Assembly: GCA_037367405.1 (NCBI GenBank)
Contig: JAZKJV010000152.1
Coordinates: 248,001-312,000, forward strand
Direction: 5' to 3'
From: Ottelia alismoides
Lineage: Eukaryota; Streptophyta; Magnoliopsida; Alismatales; Hydrocharitaceae
Length of the DNA: 64,000 nucleotides
Of the stretch, positions 1-10,748 are shown piece by piece (within the stretch, counting starts at the first letter, position 1; the number at the start of each line of letters is the position of its first letter). The notes beneath the pieces are model-generated. The model was given only the letters and a program-made list of their open reading frames with translations, was not told where the DNA came from and did not search any database. A program made the translations under genes and the position numbers.

Positions 1-314
1 GAAAAGCACGTAAAAAAAGAGAGAGTTTCAAAAAAAAGGAGGTTGTTTCAAAAAAAAAAAAGAAGAAAAGAAAGAGAAAGAGAGAAGGGCCCAAGGGGGC
101 CGTATGTTAAAAAAAAAGAGATGAAAAGCCGAGGAAGGAAAAAAAGAGAAAGAAAAAGAGGCACGTACAAGAAAAAGCCGTACGCAAATTTTGAAAAAAA
201 AAAGAAAAGTCGTAAAAAAAGAAGAAGGAACGACTAAGCAAAAAAAAAGAAAAGAAAAAGGAAAAGAAGATTATGCAACAAAAAAATGAAGCAAAAAAAA
301 TGCATGTTTTGATT

Positions 315-372
315 TCTCCCAACTTGATGTTTTGTGATCTTTATTCTATCAAGTATGGGAGAAAGGGGGAGT
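315..372 (+). other. Conserved hairpin plus second polypurine tract of the copia-like family
   Basis: TCTCCCA-ACTTGAT (315-328) can pair with ATCAAGT-(A)-TGGGAGA (348-362), leaving a 19-nt loop and one bulged base. A purine run GAAAGGGGGAGT follows at 361-372 and resembles the normal polypurine tract at 1787-1797. The same arrangement recurs in D (10205-10250) and, on the minus strand, in A (14610-14662) and B (49574-49625). A structural RNA role such as packaging, or an internal plus-strand priming site, is inference. Confidence 0.6.
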
Positions 373-519
373 AAAAGCCATATGCATCCTACATCATTGA
401 CTGACAGACCAAACACTCCGGATTTCACAGAATTTTTAGCCATCTTCACTGTGCATCGATCTTCGTCGTGGTGTCTCTATCCTCGACATCGACTCCGCAC
501 TGGATTTGTTTTCTTCAAG

Positions 520-651
520 GCACGACGGAGACAAAGTCCGGTGACCCGCAGGCACGACTGAGACAGAGATCCGGTGACCATGCATGCACGATAGAGACCG
601 TCCGGTGACCTTCCAGGCACGACAGAGATACGTTCCGGTGACCTGATATAC
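520..651 (+). repeat. Diverged tandem repeat, about four units
   Basis: Four diverged units of roughly 30-37 bp, each built on a 'gcacga...gaga' half and ending in the block TCCGGTGACC (ends near 544, 580, 612, 643). It lies in the non-coding 3' region of element E, between the hairpin and the LTR. D has a related but less regular stretch at 10540-10650. Confidence 0.6.
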
Positions 652-768
652 CCGTCAGCAAACGGGTTTGTCCACCAGTTGCAGATACATACGTTTATTG
701 TGGTGATTTCAAGTGAAGATGTAATGATGTATATTTTTCTTTATTGTTGCAAGTTGCAGCTGTCCCAG

Positions 769-1770
769 GCTCGAAAAAACTAGCCTCGAGGCGGTCGAGG
801 CGTACGCCTCGAGGCGAGGCGGTCCAATTTAGCCTCGAGGCGTGCGCCTCGGTCCAGCCCAGTGAGGCGCGCGCCTCAGGTAGCCGAGGCGTAGCCTCGA
901 GGCGTTCCGCCTCGAGGCGGTCGAGGCGTTTGCCGAGGCGTTTTGACTTTTTGAAGCAATTTTTTTTATGATTTTAATGGTTTAATTGTTAGTTTGAGAA
1001 GCTTATAAATATCTATTTGTTTAGGATAATTCTTATACAAGATAAATGCCTAAATCTGATGTTTCTTTCGTGTCCATAACTTCATATTTACTATTAGTTG
1101 TGTCTAACTATTTCTGCAAACTCTTACTATTTCACTCTTATTGAATGAATCCATAAATATCAAATCCAAAAATGCTCGTAAAATTAACGAGCTTTGCAAT
1201 ATATCAAGCAAAACGAAATGGATATGATTCATGATTTCTCATAATGCCATATATTATATATTAGACACGTAACATAAATTTCTTCGAGTATATTTAATCG
1301 TACTTTTAATCAGAACAATATTTCAAATATTTGCTAGATATAGATACGATTCACAGTTTCTCGTGCGGCTATATATTATATGGTAGACACAACATAAATT
1401 TCTTCAACGTATATTTAATCATACTTTTAATTACAACAATATTTCAAAGATAGATATGCATTGTTTGATGCTTTCGCAACATTCAAATACAATGAATTCC
1501 TTTTTGATTAGATGAAAATGTATAGAAAGGGATATGATGTTGTTATATCTTCTATTTTAGGGTTCTTATCTATATTATTTCATCATATCTTATAGTGTTA
1601 AGTATTATATGTTGGGCAGATGACATATAATTACATTGAAATATATATAATTATATTTTTTGCATTTTTTTCTCTATAAACTGAGGCTTACGCCTCGACC
1701 GCCTCGAGGCTACGCCTCGCCTCGATTCCGATGGAAACGCCTCGTTCCGCCTTTCGTTTTTTCAAACCTT
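769..1770. mobile_element. hAT-like non-autonomous element H1 with GCCTCGAGGC iterons
   Basis: The element is about 1.0 kb and lies in the 3' region of element E. It is flanked by the imperfect 8-bp duplication TGTCCCAG (761-768) / GGTCCCAG (1771-1778). The ends are GCTCGAAAAAAC on the left and, read inward from the right, AAGGTTTGAAAAAAC. Both subterminal regions (780-945 and 1680-1745) are packed with the self-complementary word GCCTCGAGGC and variants, while the 700-bp middle is AT-rich and non-coding. A reverse-oriented second copy is H5 (21018-21953). The hAT assignment rests on the 8-bp duplication and end wording; no transposase is present. Confidence 0.72.
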
Positions 1771-1786
1771 GGTCCCAGCTACCGAC

Positions 1787-1797
1787 TTGAGGGGGAG
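1787..1797 (+). other. Polypurine tract of element E
   Basis: TTGAGGGGGAG directly precedes the LTR start TGTTGG. This is the usual plus-strand primer position of a copia-type element. Confidence 0.75.
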
Positions 1798-2072
1798 TGT
1801 TGGAAAAGAAAAGAGCCCACCCATGTGTTTAGTACCACATGGGGGAGCGGTCACTGTTGGATCTGTCCGTGGGGCTATATAAGGAGCCCTACACCCCTGT
1901 ACTCATTGAGAAACTCAATAGAGAAACACGTCCCTTTGAGGGCTTCTCCCGTGGTTTCATCCCGCTCCTCACGGAGTAGGGTTCCACGTAAAATCATGGT
2001 GTTCCCATGTTTATCTTTCTTTATTCGTAGCTCTGTTTTATCATTCCGCTTCCGCATTCTATTTTTCTACAA
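1798..2072 (+). repeat. 3' LTR of element E, truncated at its right end
   Basis: The LTR starts TGTTGG just after the polypurine tract and contains a TATA-like box (around 1875-1881). It ends in '...tctacaa' without the expected terminal CA, because copia element C abuts it. The central block 'cctcacggagtaggg' is shared with the LTRs of A and B. Confidence 0.7.
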
Positions 2073-2299
2073 TAAGAAAAGATGATTCGTTGTTTATTCA
2101 AGAGGTCTAGGGTCCTTATATAGGACTAAACCCTAGAGGGCTCAAAGGAGAATATTCTATAGAATATTCTTTAGAATTTAGAATATTCTCTATAGAATAT
2201 TCTCTTAACAAATAGCCATATAGAATATTCTCTTAACATAAAAGCCCTCGTGGGATTACAATAGAATATAAAGAAGGAAATCTTCTGCAATCTCTAACA
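2073..2299 (-). repeat. 3' LTR of copia C, outer 14 bp missing
   Basis: 227 bp, nearly identical to 7087-7314. It contains tandem copies of the word 'agaatattct', giving a row of short palindromes (2150-2235). It ends TAACA (read on plus) and is followed by the minus-strand polypurine tract. Confidence 0.9.
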
Positions 2300-2306
2300 C
2301 TCCCCC

Positions 2307-5300
2307 TCAAGTTGGAGCATATCCATCGATCATGCCCAACTTGGAAGATATCCAGGAAAGGCGCTTCTTTGATAAGGCCTTTGTGAATATGTCTGCAAGC
2401 TGAAGATCTGTTGAGATATGTGGTGTAGAAATCTTGCCTTCTCGTACAGCATCACGAACAAAATGACAGTCGATCTCAATGTGTTTGGTCCTCTCATGGA
2501 ACACAGGATTTGTAGCAATATAAGTGGCAGATTTGTTATCGCAGTATAGAGGAACAGGAGTAGTGATAGCAATATTGAGTTCTTGCAAAAGAGACAGTAA
2601 CCAGGTAATTTCGCATGTGGCTTGGGCCATTGCCCTATATTCTGCCTCTGCACTGGATCGGGAAACCACCGTCTGCTTCTTGCTCCTCCAACTAACAAGT
2701 TTACCTCCTACCATCATCGCATAGCCCGTCGTAGAACGACGATCCTCAGGTGAGCTTGCATAATCAACATCAGCATAAGCAACAACCTTAGTGTATCCAT
2801 TTGCCCCATAGAATAGACCACGTCCAGGGGATTCCTTCAGGTAGCGAAGGATCTGAAGAACATCTTGCCAGTGGCTGTAGCATGGTTTCTCCATGTGTTG
2901 GCTAGCTCTGTTCACAGCATATGATATGTCTGGCCTAGTAACAGTAAGGTACAGAAGTTTGCCAACCAGGCTTCTGTATCTTGTAGTATCTTCAAAGGCA
3001 GGATCATCTGGTGTAGAATGTTTCTTTGGTTATGCAGGTATGCCAGATGGCTTGCACCCAAGTAATCCTGCTTCAGTTAGTATATCTAAGCAGTACTTTC
3101 TTTGTGACATATGAAGCCCCTTCTTGGCGCGTAAGACTTCTATACCTAGAAAATAGCGAAGTTGCCCCAGATCCTTGGTGACAAAAACCTTTTGCAGAAA
3201 AGTCTTCACTTCTAGCACTCCTTTATCGTCATCACCTGTAACAACCATGTCATCCACATATACAGCTAGTATGATAGTACATGTTGATCGTTTTCTGACA
3301 AAGACTGAATGGTCAGATGTAGTTCTCTGAAAGCCCAGAGTGCTAATCTCTGAACTAAGTCTCTCAAACCATGCCCTCGGACTTTGCTTTAGACCATAAA
3401 TTGCTTTGCGAAGTCGACAAACATACTCCCCCTCGACTTCGTAACCTGGGGGTTGCATCATGTAAACCTCTTCCTCAAGATCACCATATAGCAATGCGTT
3501 CTTGACATCCAGTTGAAAAACAGGCCAGCCTTTGTTCACGGCTACAGAGAGGATAGTGCGAATAGACCCCATCCTGGCAACAAGTGAAAAAGTCTCGAAG
3601 TAATCAACTCCATATGTCTGTGTAAAGCCTTTTGCCACAAGTCTTGCTTTCAGTCTGTCAATAGAACCATCTGGAGAATGTTTCGTAGTAAAGACCCATC
3701 TGCAGGCAACATGCCTGACACCTTCGGGACACGGAACTAGATCCCATGTTCCTCTGGAATTGAGAGCATCCATTTCTTCATTCATAGCTTGTCGCCACCC
3801 GTGGTCCTGTAATGCAATGTGATAGTCTCTTGGGACCGAGATTGTCATAAGAGCATCTGCATATCTTTTATCAGAACATGATAGGCTATCAGTGGACGTG
3901 AAATTAGACATAGGATGGATAGTGCATTGCCTCTTTGTTCTGCGTAGGGCAATGGGAAGCTCCTGAGGATCATCCGGAGAAGTATTGGTGGGGCCACCTG
4001 AAGATGGCATATTTTCCTGCAACAAAGGAACTGGTAGAGGAACAGGAACAAGAGGGGACACATGTTTTCTTTTATAGACAATTGGTGGAGGAGGAAGTTC
4101 TAATGGTATGTCAGACACATCTTGATTGAAGAAGCGAGTTTGTTCGAAAAAGGTGACATCAGCTGATATATAATAGCATTTACCACAAGGATCATAGCAT
4201 CTATACCCTTTCTTTGTTTGGGAATAACCCAGAAAAACACATTTAATTGCACGTGACGATAATTTGTCTGCAGTATGAAAGTTGTGAACAAAGGCGGTGC
4301 ATCCAAAAATCCGCAGAGGTAGAGGAAATGGTGAGTCATTTGGATACAATAAGGCAAATGGTGTGGAGCCATTTAGGGAGACAGAGGGAACTCTGTTGAT
4401 TAGATGGACATCAGTGAGAATAGCATCTCCCCAATAGGTTTTGGGGACCTTCATTTGGGTAAGAAGAGAGCGGGCAATGTCGAGGAGATGTCGAAGTTTT
4501 CTTTCGGCTACCCCATTCTGTTGGGAGGTATATGGGCAAGAGGTTTGATGGATAGCACTCTGGGAAGCAAAGAAGGATGTCAAATCATTTTGTATAAATT
4601 CCAATGCATTATCAGAACGAAATATTTTAACAGTAGTGGAGAAGATGTTTTTGACATAGTAAAAGAAATTCTTGACAATATTGTTAATTTCTGAGCGTTC
4701 CTTTAACAGAAAAACCCAAGATGATCGACTGTAGTCATCCACAAAGACATCAAAATATTTATGACCACTTAGACTTCGGACCGGACAGGGTCCCCAGATA
4801 TCACAGTGAACAAGTGCAAAAGGAGTACGACGACGAGGCTCAGTTCGTGCAGGAAAGGAGGTTCGATGATGTTTCCCGAACTGACATGCTTCACACTCAA
4901 AGGGTTTCAGCATAGAAAGTTCAGGGAACATCATGGAGAGAGCTTTAGCAGAAGGGTGACCAAGACGAATGTGCCATAGAAAAGGATCTTCAGAGATGGA
5001 GACTGCACCAGCAAAGTTGGAATCAGAAGGGATGTCGAGGTAATAGAGGCCGTTCCTCTCATGACCCCCACCAAAAATCTTCCTCGTCCGGATGTCCTGA
5101 AAATAACAACAAACCTCATCAAAAATAACACGACAGTTAAGCTGATGACATAGCTTCTGTACTGATAGAAGGCTGAGAGGAAAAGCAGGGGCACAATGAA
5201 CATCTGTCAGATGCAGCTTGGAAGAAAAGTTGACAGTACCAACAGCAGTTACTGGGGAGTGATCCCCATTAGCAACCCGAACAGTCTTCACAGAGGAAGA

Positions 5301-5828
5301 TGGCTGGGAGGAGGTTAGCAAACTTCCTTCTCCCGTCAGATGGGTAGAGGCTCCAGAATCAATAATCCATGCATGCTTAGAGGCAGAGACAGAGTGTGCT
5401 ATTGTACCTGAGGTAGTAGCCAGGCTAGCAGTAGGGGCAGAAGCATTACTATCAGAAGGGCTAGATTCTTGCAGCAGTTGTCGTAGGCGAGCATATTCAG
5501 AAGCAGTGAATGGGGTTTGTGCCTCGTTGGTTTGCTGAGTAGATGTTTCTGCAGTTGCATCATACGATACTTCATCATAGGCATTGTTAGCATTAGGTTG
5601 AATGCCAAACGTTGCCCAACAGCGATCAGAAGGGTGATTCCAGCGTCCACAGTGTACACATGCTGGATACCGAGCAGAAGAATCACGACCACGTCCACGA
5701 TCACGTCCGCGTCCAGAGTCACGACTGCGTCCAGATTCACGACCACGTCCACGCCCTGAGTCACGTCCCCGTCCTCCTTGATAGTTATGACGCCCTCTGT
5801 ATCCTGAGGAGGTATAGTGGCAAGGCCT
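2307..5828 (-). pseudogene. Copia pol (protease-integrase-RT-RNase H) plus gag zinc knuckle, one nonsense codon
   Basis: One frame is open from about 5828 down to 2307 apart from a single TAA near 3030. In order: an RG-rich stretch (about 5680-5760), a CCHC zinc knuckle CVHCGRWNHPSDRC (about 5640), protease DSGAST (about 5365), integrase with the N-terminal HHCC (HIRLGH...CEACQFGK) and catalytic D-D-E in CDIWGP, FRSDNALEF and NGVAERK, RT with LDVKNALLYG and YVDD (3243-3260), and RNase H with AEAEYRA, CDNKSA and TKHIEID. The central Asp motif is usually SDNG, so DNA is a change at a conserved glycine. The stop codon overlaps the polypurine tract. The product would be a polyprotein for reverse transcription and integration in a virus-like particle; this copy is broken. 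Confidence 0.93.
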
Positions 5829-6040
5829 TAAATGTCGGTTTCGGTCACCATTTCGGTATTGACCAAAACAGAATTTTGATGGAATTTCGGTGGAATTTCG
5901 ACCGAAATTTCGGTCATTTCGGGCATTTTTTGTACTAGGACCCCCATATTTCGGTCATTTCGGTCGAATTTCGATTTCGACTGGATATCGATATTCGACA
6001 GAAATTCGACCGAATTTCGCTGAAATTTGAGGCCATTAGC
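5829..6040. mobile_element. Short hAT-like insertion H2 with CGAAATTTCGG iterons, inside gag
   Basis: About 210 bp separate two halves of gag coding: on the minus strand ...TETMAN precedes it and HYTSSGYRGRHNYQGG follows it. The insert begins CAAGGCCTTAAAT and ends ATTTGAGGCC (plus). It is filled with the self-complementary word CGAAATTTCG and 'ttcggtc' variants. A clear 8-bp target duplication was not found, so the exact ends are uncertain by several bases. Confidence 0.6.
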
Positions 6041-6678
6041 CATCGTCTCTGTAGAGGTGTGGGTGGTAGAGTGCTGAATCGGAGCCTCTAGCTCCTGTAA
6101 GCGTCCGAAGATGGTCTCAAGAGTAGGTAAAGTATCAGCCATTAGAAACTGATCTTTCACAGGCTTATATTTTGGATTTAGCCCCGAGAGAAATCTGTAA
6201 ACCTGCCATTCAGCACGTTCACAACATGCAGGCTAAAAAATAAGGAGTTCCTCAAAAAGGCTTGTAAGAAGCCTGTAGTTTCGATAAGACTTGATTCTCC
6301 CTGAGTGACAGACCAAATTTTTGTGTATATGTCTGACAGACGAGACTTAGTCGTCTTTTGAGAATATGTACTCTCAAGGTTTTCCCACATTGCCTTAGCG
6401 GTGTCTTTGTAAAGAAGATTCGCAGCAATATTTGGATCGACACTGTTCGTCATCCAAGTGATAACCTGACAATTATCAACAAACCAAGTTTCATAGTCCT
6501 TATCAGTTTCCGCAGGTGGAACTTTTGTAAGAACGTAGCTCTTGCGCTGGCTACCAACAAACACTTTGAAAGACCGAGACCATAGAACATAATTTTCGGA
6601 GCCCTTCAACTTGATAGAAGTGCCCTGTACCAGCAAAGAAGAAGTAGGGTACGTGGGCTTGATCTCGGCAGACGTCAT
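6041..6678 (-). pseudogene. Copia gag N-terminal part, frameshifted
   Basis: Starts MTSAEIKPTYP at 6678 and contains the copia gag wording SENYVLWSRSFKVFVGSQRK, WFVDNCQVITWMTNSV, TAKAMWENLESTYSQ and, in another frame, CERAEWQVYRFLSGLNPKY (about 6180-6225). The reading frame changes between about 6230 and 6300, and a TAG lies in the frame leading into the CERAEW segment. The zinc-knuckle half is separated by the H2 insertion. The normal role is the structural capsid protein of the retroelement particle. Confidence 0.85.
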
Positions 6679-6769
6679 TGTGGCGGCTTAGGTCAAGAAA
6701 AAGTGACCTAGAGAGTATATCTTCCCTCAATTTATCATCAAATATCTAAACCCTCATCAAGAAATAAGA

Positions 6770-7061
6770 AGGATGAGGCAATGCTCGTTTGACGGCACAA
6801 GAGGGGGCATGGCGGAGTCGGCCTGGCGGCGGAAGGAGGCCCTGGGAGGGCTGGCGGAGGCGCCTGGCAGCGCGACGCAGGCCTGGTCGACCTGGCGGTG
6901 GTACCTGGCTGCCCTAGAGCAGCCTGGCGACGCTCAGCCGAGGCGGCGCGGGCCTAAGGCAGGAGGTGCGGAGACCCGAGGCGGCACGCGGTTGTAGATG
7001 AACTTGGAGGGCTAGTGGTGGCGGAGGGGTGATTAGGTCAGAACACCAGCCTAGGACCGCT
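6770..7061 (-). other. GC-rich 5' leader of copia C
   Basis: This segment lies between the gag start and the primer-binding site. It is GC-rich, with repeated 'cctggcgg'-like words, in contrast to the AT-rich LTR. Similar GC-rich leaders occupy the same place in A (15130-15700) and B (50000-50800). No coding function is claimed. Confidence 0.6.
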
Positions 7062-7073
7062 GCTCTGATACCA
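7062..7073 (-). other. Primer-binding site of copia C (initiator tRNA-Met)
   Basis: On the minus strand it reads TGGTATCAGAGC, the usual copia primer-binding site complementary to the 3' end of plant initiator tRNA-Met. It directly adjoins the LTR at 7074. Confidence 0.9.
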
Positions 7074-7314
7074 TGTGAAAGAATGTTAAGAAAAGATGAT
7101 TCGTTGTTTATTCAAGAGGTCTAGGGGTCCTTATATAGGACTAAACCCTAGAGGGCTCAAAGGAGAATATTCTATAGAATATTCTTTAGAATATAGAATA
7201 TTCTCTATAGAATATTCTCTTAACAAATAGCCATATAGAATATTCTCTTAACATAAAAGCCCTCGTGGGATTACAATAGAATATAAAGAAGGAAATCTTC
7301 TGCAATCTCTAACA
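7074..7314 (-). repeat. 5' LTR of copia C
   Basis: 241 bp, TG...CA on the plus strand (TGTGAAAG...CTAACA). Complete, and includes the 14 outer bases missing from the partner at 2073. It carries a TATATA box at about 7134. Confidence 0.9.
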
Positions 7315-9990
7315 TACTCAAAGCTGAACTTTGATGCAGACCAATGTTGATGTCAAAATAGTCAGTTTTTCTAGATTGTTTCCTTACACAAGATGAAGCC
7401 CTATCATACATATCTTTTATGAGGTTAATGTATAGGACATATATTTATCTCTTCTTCAAAACTCTCCACAATATCTTGATTGGAACATAATCATAAGTCT
7501 TCTCCAAATCAATAAAAATCATATAGAGGTTCTTCCTTTTAGCTCTATAAATCTTCATTGTTCTCATCAACAAATGGATTGCTTCAATAGTTGAGCGACC
7601 TGGCACGAATCTGAATTGATCTTCTTTTACTTTGGAAACTTGCCTCGACATTCTTTCGATCACACACTCCTAAATTTTTGTAGTGTGGCTCATCAGTTTG
7701 ATACTTTTGTAATTTGAACATTTTTAAATGTCTCATTTGTTCTTATAAACGATGGTTCTCCTCCAATCTGCATGCATTTTCTTGCTTCGCCAAATAACAT
7801 TGAATAAATTTGTAAGCCTCGTCAAACTACGCTCACCTAAAACTTTCTAAATTTCTATAGGAATGTCATCAGGTCCTACACCTTTCCCATTTTCATAACC
7901 TTCAAAGCCTCCTCTATTTCCTTTGTATTCGTCTATAGCTTGCACAATTCAAGTAACTTTCACTACTAACTAGATCTCCCAAAGTGATCTCTCTATTTTT
8001 CCTTCCCTAATAAAAAGTTTATGGAATTGCTACTTCCATCTAGTCTCTATATCCTTCTGAGTTACAAGCACGTGACCTTCTTCATCCTTAACGCATCTCA
8101 CTTGAGAAAGGTCTTTGATCTTTCTTTCTCTTGCTTTGGCCAACCTGAATATATCCTCCTGACCCTCATATTTTTGTACAAAACTTCATAAGCTTTTGAT
8201 TTACCTTCGTTTACATCATTTTTTACTTCCTTCTTCGCTATTTTGTAGTTTGTGACAGTTTCCACTTTTCTTTTCTTTGACATAGTTTTAAAGCATGCTC
8301 TTTTAATTTTGAGGTTCTCTTGCATCCCTCCACTCTACCACCAAGTCTCTTTTTGGCCTGTAGCTCCTCCCTTGTACTCGCCTAGTATCTCTTTGGCTAC
8401 CTTTTATATACAAGATTCTACCGCCTCCCACATCTCGTTTGCACATTCGTTACAATCCCATTATAAGTCTTCTAAAACCTTGTCCTTGAAGCTTGATTGC
8501 TTCAATTTCAGATCCCACCATCTAGTTTTAGTGATCATGAAAACTCTTATTTTCTTTACCGGCCCTTTCATTTGCATATTTATGACTAACAAGTGATGTT
8601 GGATTGTCAGACTCTCTCTTGAGATTACTTTGTAGTGTTTGCAACACAACCAATGTCTTCTCCTTAACACAAAGTAATCTATCTGTGTTCTAGGCGGGCC
8701 ACTCTTGTAAGTAACTAAATGCTCCTCCCTCTTCTTGAAGAGAGTTTTTGCTATGAAAAGATCATAAGCCGTCACAAAATCGAGAATGACTTTTCCTTCT
8801 TCATTTTTAAATCGGTAGTCGGTGCTCAGTCGACGGGTCGACGGGTCGTTGACTAAGGATTAATCAGCAGTCGAGTGACTAATAGGATTTAGTCAGCCAT
8901 TAGTCGATTTTGACATTTTTAATTATTTTCAATATATAATTCATTTTATATGCATATATTCTTATATGTTTGCATAGATTTATACGTTTTCTATAGTACT
9001 ATCATAATGAAACAAAAGAAGTAATTGACTTTAAATATAACATTAAATGAATTGGAATAAGTTTGCTTTTGAAAAAGCAAAAAAAGTTAAAATAAAAATC
9101 TCTATGTAAAAGTCGCTTCGATTAGTCGGGTTGATCGACTAATGGCTGGCTTGGCCTAGTTGAGTCGGCTATCCCCCACCCCCGACTTGACTAATCGGCC
9201 TAGTCGATCGACTTTTAGAACAATTGCCTCCATGAATACTAGCATACCCTGAAATATCCTTTCCCACAAGTCCATTAAGATCTCCACCTAGGTAAGTCAT
9301 CTCTTTTTGTGGGATTCCTTGCATACTCTTGTCCAAATCCTCTCAAAAAGCTTGTTTAATCCTTTCACCTAAACTAATTTGCGGTGCATAAATTGATATG
9401 ATATTCAGAAATTCCTTTTCGAGGAGCACCAATTTTAACAAAATAATCCGATCCTGAAATCTTTGCACATCAACTACACAATCCTTCAAATCCTTATGAA
9501 CAATCACTCCAACACAATTTATGTCCTTATCTTTTCATGAATACCAAAGTTTAAATCCTGTCATCTCGATCTCCCTTACTTTCTCTCCAGCTCATTTTGT
9601 CTCTTGAAGACATAGTATCTGAATTTTCATTTTTCCATCGTATCTACCATCTCCATCGATTTACTAATCAAAGTACAAATATTCCAACTACCTATCCGCA
9701 TCGTCCTTTGCAACATCTTTTGGACTTACTTATTTACTCGCATGCATCCATCATGCTAGAACCCTTGCAAAATTTGGACTGCATCCGATCGTTGATGTAG
9801 CAGAACTAGCTTATCTACTCGCATGCATTCCTCATACGGGAACCTTTGCAAATTTTGAACTACATCCGTGCAGTGGTGTCACGATCCTTCTCAACTTCTC
9901 ATTGCATTCAGGCGAAGCAACACGTCGCTAGTAGGGAACTCCCCAACATAATCTAAATGTTTGCTTAAATCCATGTTGAAAAAATCCGAA
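7315..9990 (-). mobile_element. RTE-clade LINE remnant, endonuclease and partial RT
   Basis: A minus-strand RTE-type non-LTR retroelement with its 5' side at the right. An apurinic endonuclease domain begins MRIGSWNICTL near 9701 and continues with ILCLQETK, GVGVIVHKDLKDCVVDVQRF, IISIYAPQ and GGDLNG (about 9240-9600). The hAT-like H3 interrupts it at 8812-9212. RT follows, with FVPGRSTIEAIHLL and FIDLEKTYDYVP (7445-7663) and GLHQSSALS near 7325. The YADD half of RT is absent because copia C and a deletion junction cut the element at 7315. Numerous stops and frameshifts mark it as old and dead. Confidence 0.85.
8812..9212. mobile_element. hAT-like element H3 with TAGTCGACTA iterons
   Basis: A 401-bp insertion splits the RTE coding sequence: HGGNC on one side and NEEGKVILDFV on the other are contiguous in the family. 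It is flanked by imperfect 8-bp duplications TTTTTAAA (8804-8811) and TTTTAGAA (9213-9220). Both ends are dense in words of the GTCGAC / TAGTCGAC / GACTAATCG type, and the middle is AT-rich and non-coding. Confidence 0.68.
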
Positions 9991-10204
9991 CTGTTTTGAT
10001 ATAAATTCCTAATCAGTGTTCTAAAAAAGAACACTATTTAGGAATTTGTCTCTCTTGCGCTGGTTGTCGGTTACGTAACGTGCAACCCTCAACTTACTCG
10101 GGTTTGGGACCGACCACGACTCAGTTAAAAACAAGGAAGAGGTCGATTTTAAAAAAAATGAGAAAAAAGTGAAAGGCCTGTAAAAAAGAGCAGAAAAACA
10201 TGTT

Positions 10205-10250
10205 TCTCCCGATTTGAGATCTATATTCTGACAAGTATGGGAGAACGAGG
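10205..10250 (+). other. Family hairpin and purine tract in element D
   Basis: TCTCCC (10205-10210) pairs with GGGAGA (10239-10244) around a loop containing a TTTG/CAAG second stem. A purine run ending GAGGGAGTGAG follows. It is homologous to 315-372. Confidence 0.55.
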
Positions 10251-10748
10251 GAGTGAGACGTGGCGACACTTTCTTCCACTTGTGATGTATCTACATGATT
10301 TTTATTGCGTCCATCATCATCTACTCGTGACTCCTCAACACAAGCGATCCTCGGGTGTCTTTTACCGGACATCAACATGAACCTCTCTACTTGGGATGTT
10401 TGAATTCTACTGTCCTTACATGACATGAAGACCAACACTCCAAACTACTACTGCTATCAGCCATCTTTACTGAGCATCGACTACTTCCGCACATTCTATT
10501 GTGCCACTACTCTCCGCTCGAGTCTTCTTTTAGCGGTCCACTCCAAGCACGATCTGGTCGTCGCAACGACTCTGTTACATGCACGTCTCGATCATCACAG
10601 ACCCATCCTCGTGCGAGGTCTTCTCCCAGCAACGACTACTTTGAGCGGGTCTCTTCCCTTATCTGTCAGATGTATCGAGTGAAGATGAGTTGTGTATGTT
10701 CTATTTTGTTGCCAACTGCAGCTTTTTCAATTCCACCTTGAGGGGGAG

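Larger units (their letters stand above)
1..2072 (+). mobile_element. Non-autonomous Ty1/copia-like element E, 3' portion
   Basis: This is the 3' part of a retroelement whose 5' LTR lies outside the window. Read on the plus strand it shows an A/G-rich tract (1-300), a hairpin followed by a purine tract (315-372), a short tandem array (520-651), an inserted hAT-like element (769-1770), a polypurine tract (1787-1797) and a 3' LTR (1798-2072). The LTR resembles those of elements A and B: it shares the wording around the 'ctcacggagtagg' block and a 'cttccgc...ctattt' end. No gag or pol coding is seen, so the copy is non-autonomous as far as visible. The A/G-rich tract matches, in reverse complement, the T-rich region inside A (14750-15060) and B (49660-49930). 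Confidence 0.72.
2073..7314 (-). mobile_element. Ty1/copia retrotransposon C, nearly complete and young
   Basis: Minus-strand element of 5.2 kb with LTRs at 2073-2299 and 7074-7314, a primer-binding site at 7062-7073, a polypurine tract at about 2300-2311, and gag-protease-integrase-RT-RNase H coding in copia order. Over their shared length the LTRs differ by about one substitution and one single-base indel, so insertion was recent. The outer (left) LTR lacks the first 14 bp present in the inner copy, and no target duplication is visible; the right flank lies inside an RTE LINE whereas the left flank is the LTR of element E. gag carries an inserted repeat plus frame breaks and pol carries one nonsense codon, so this copy is non-functional despite its youth. 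Confidence 0.93.

Noticed and set aside
520..651. CRISPR-like repeat array
   Set aside because: Only four diverged units without unique spacers, inside a plant retroelement; an ordinary tandem repeat.
1660..2085. 141-residue plus frame
   Set aside because: Runs through the end of H1 and the LTR of element E; not a gene.
2150..2240. Palindromic 'agaatattct' run as a regulatory array
   Set aside because: It is part of the copia C LTR and recurs identically at 7165-7250; heat-shock-element-like wording is present, but a function cannot be supported from sequence alone.
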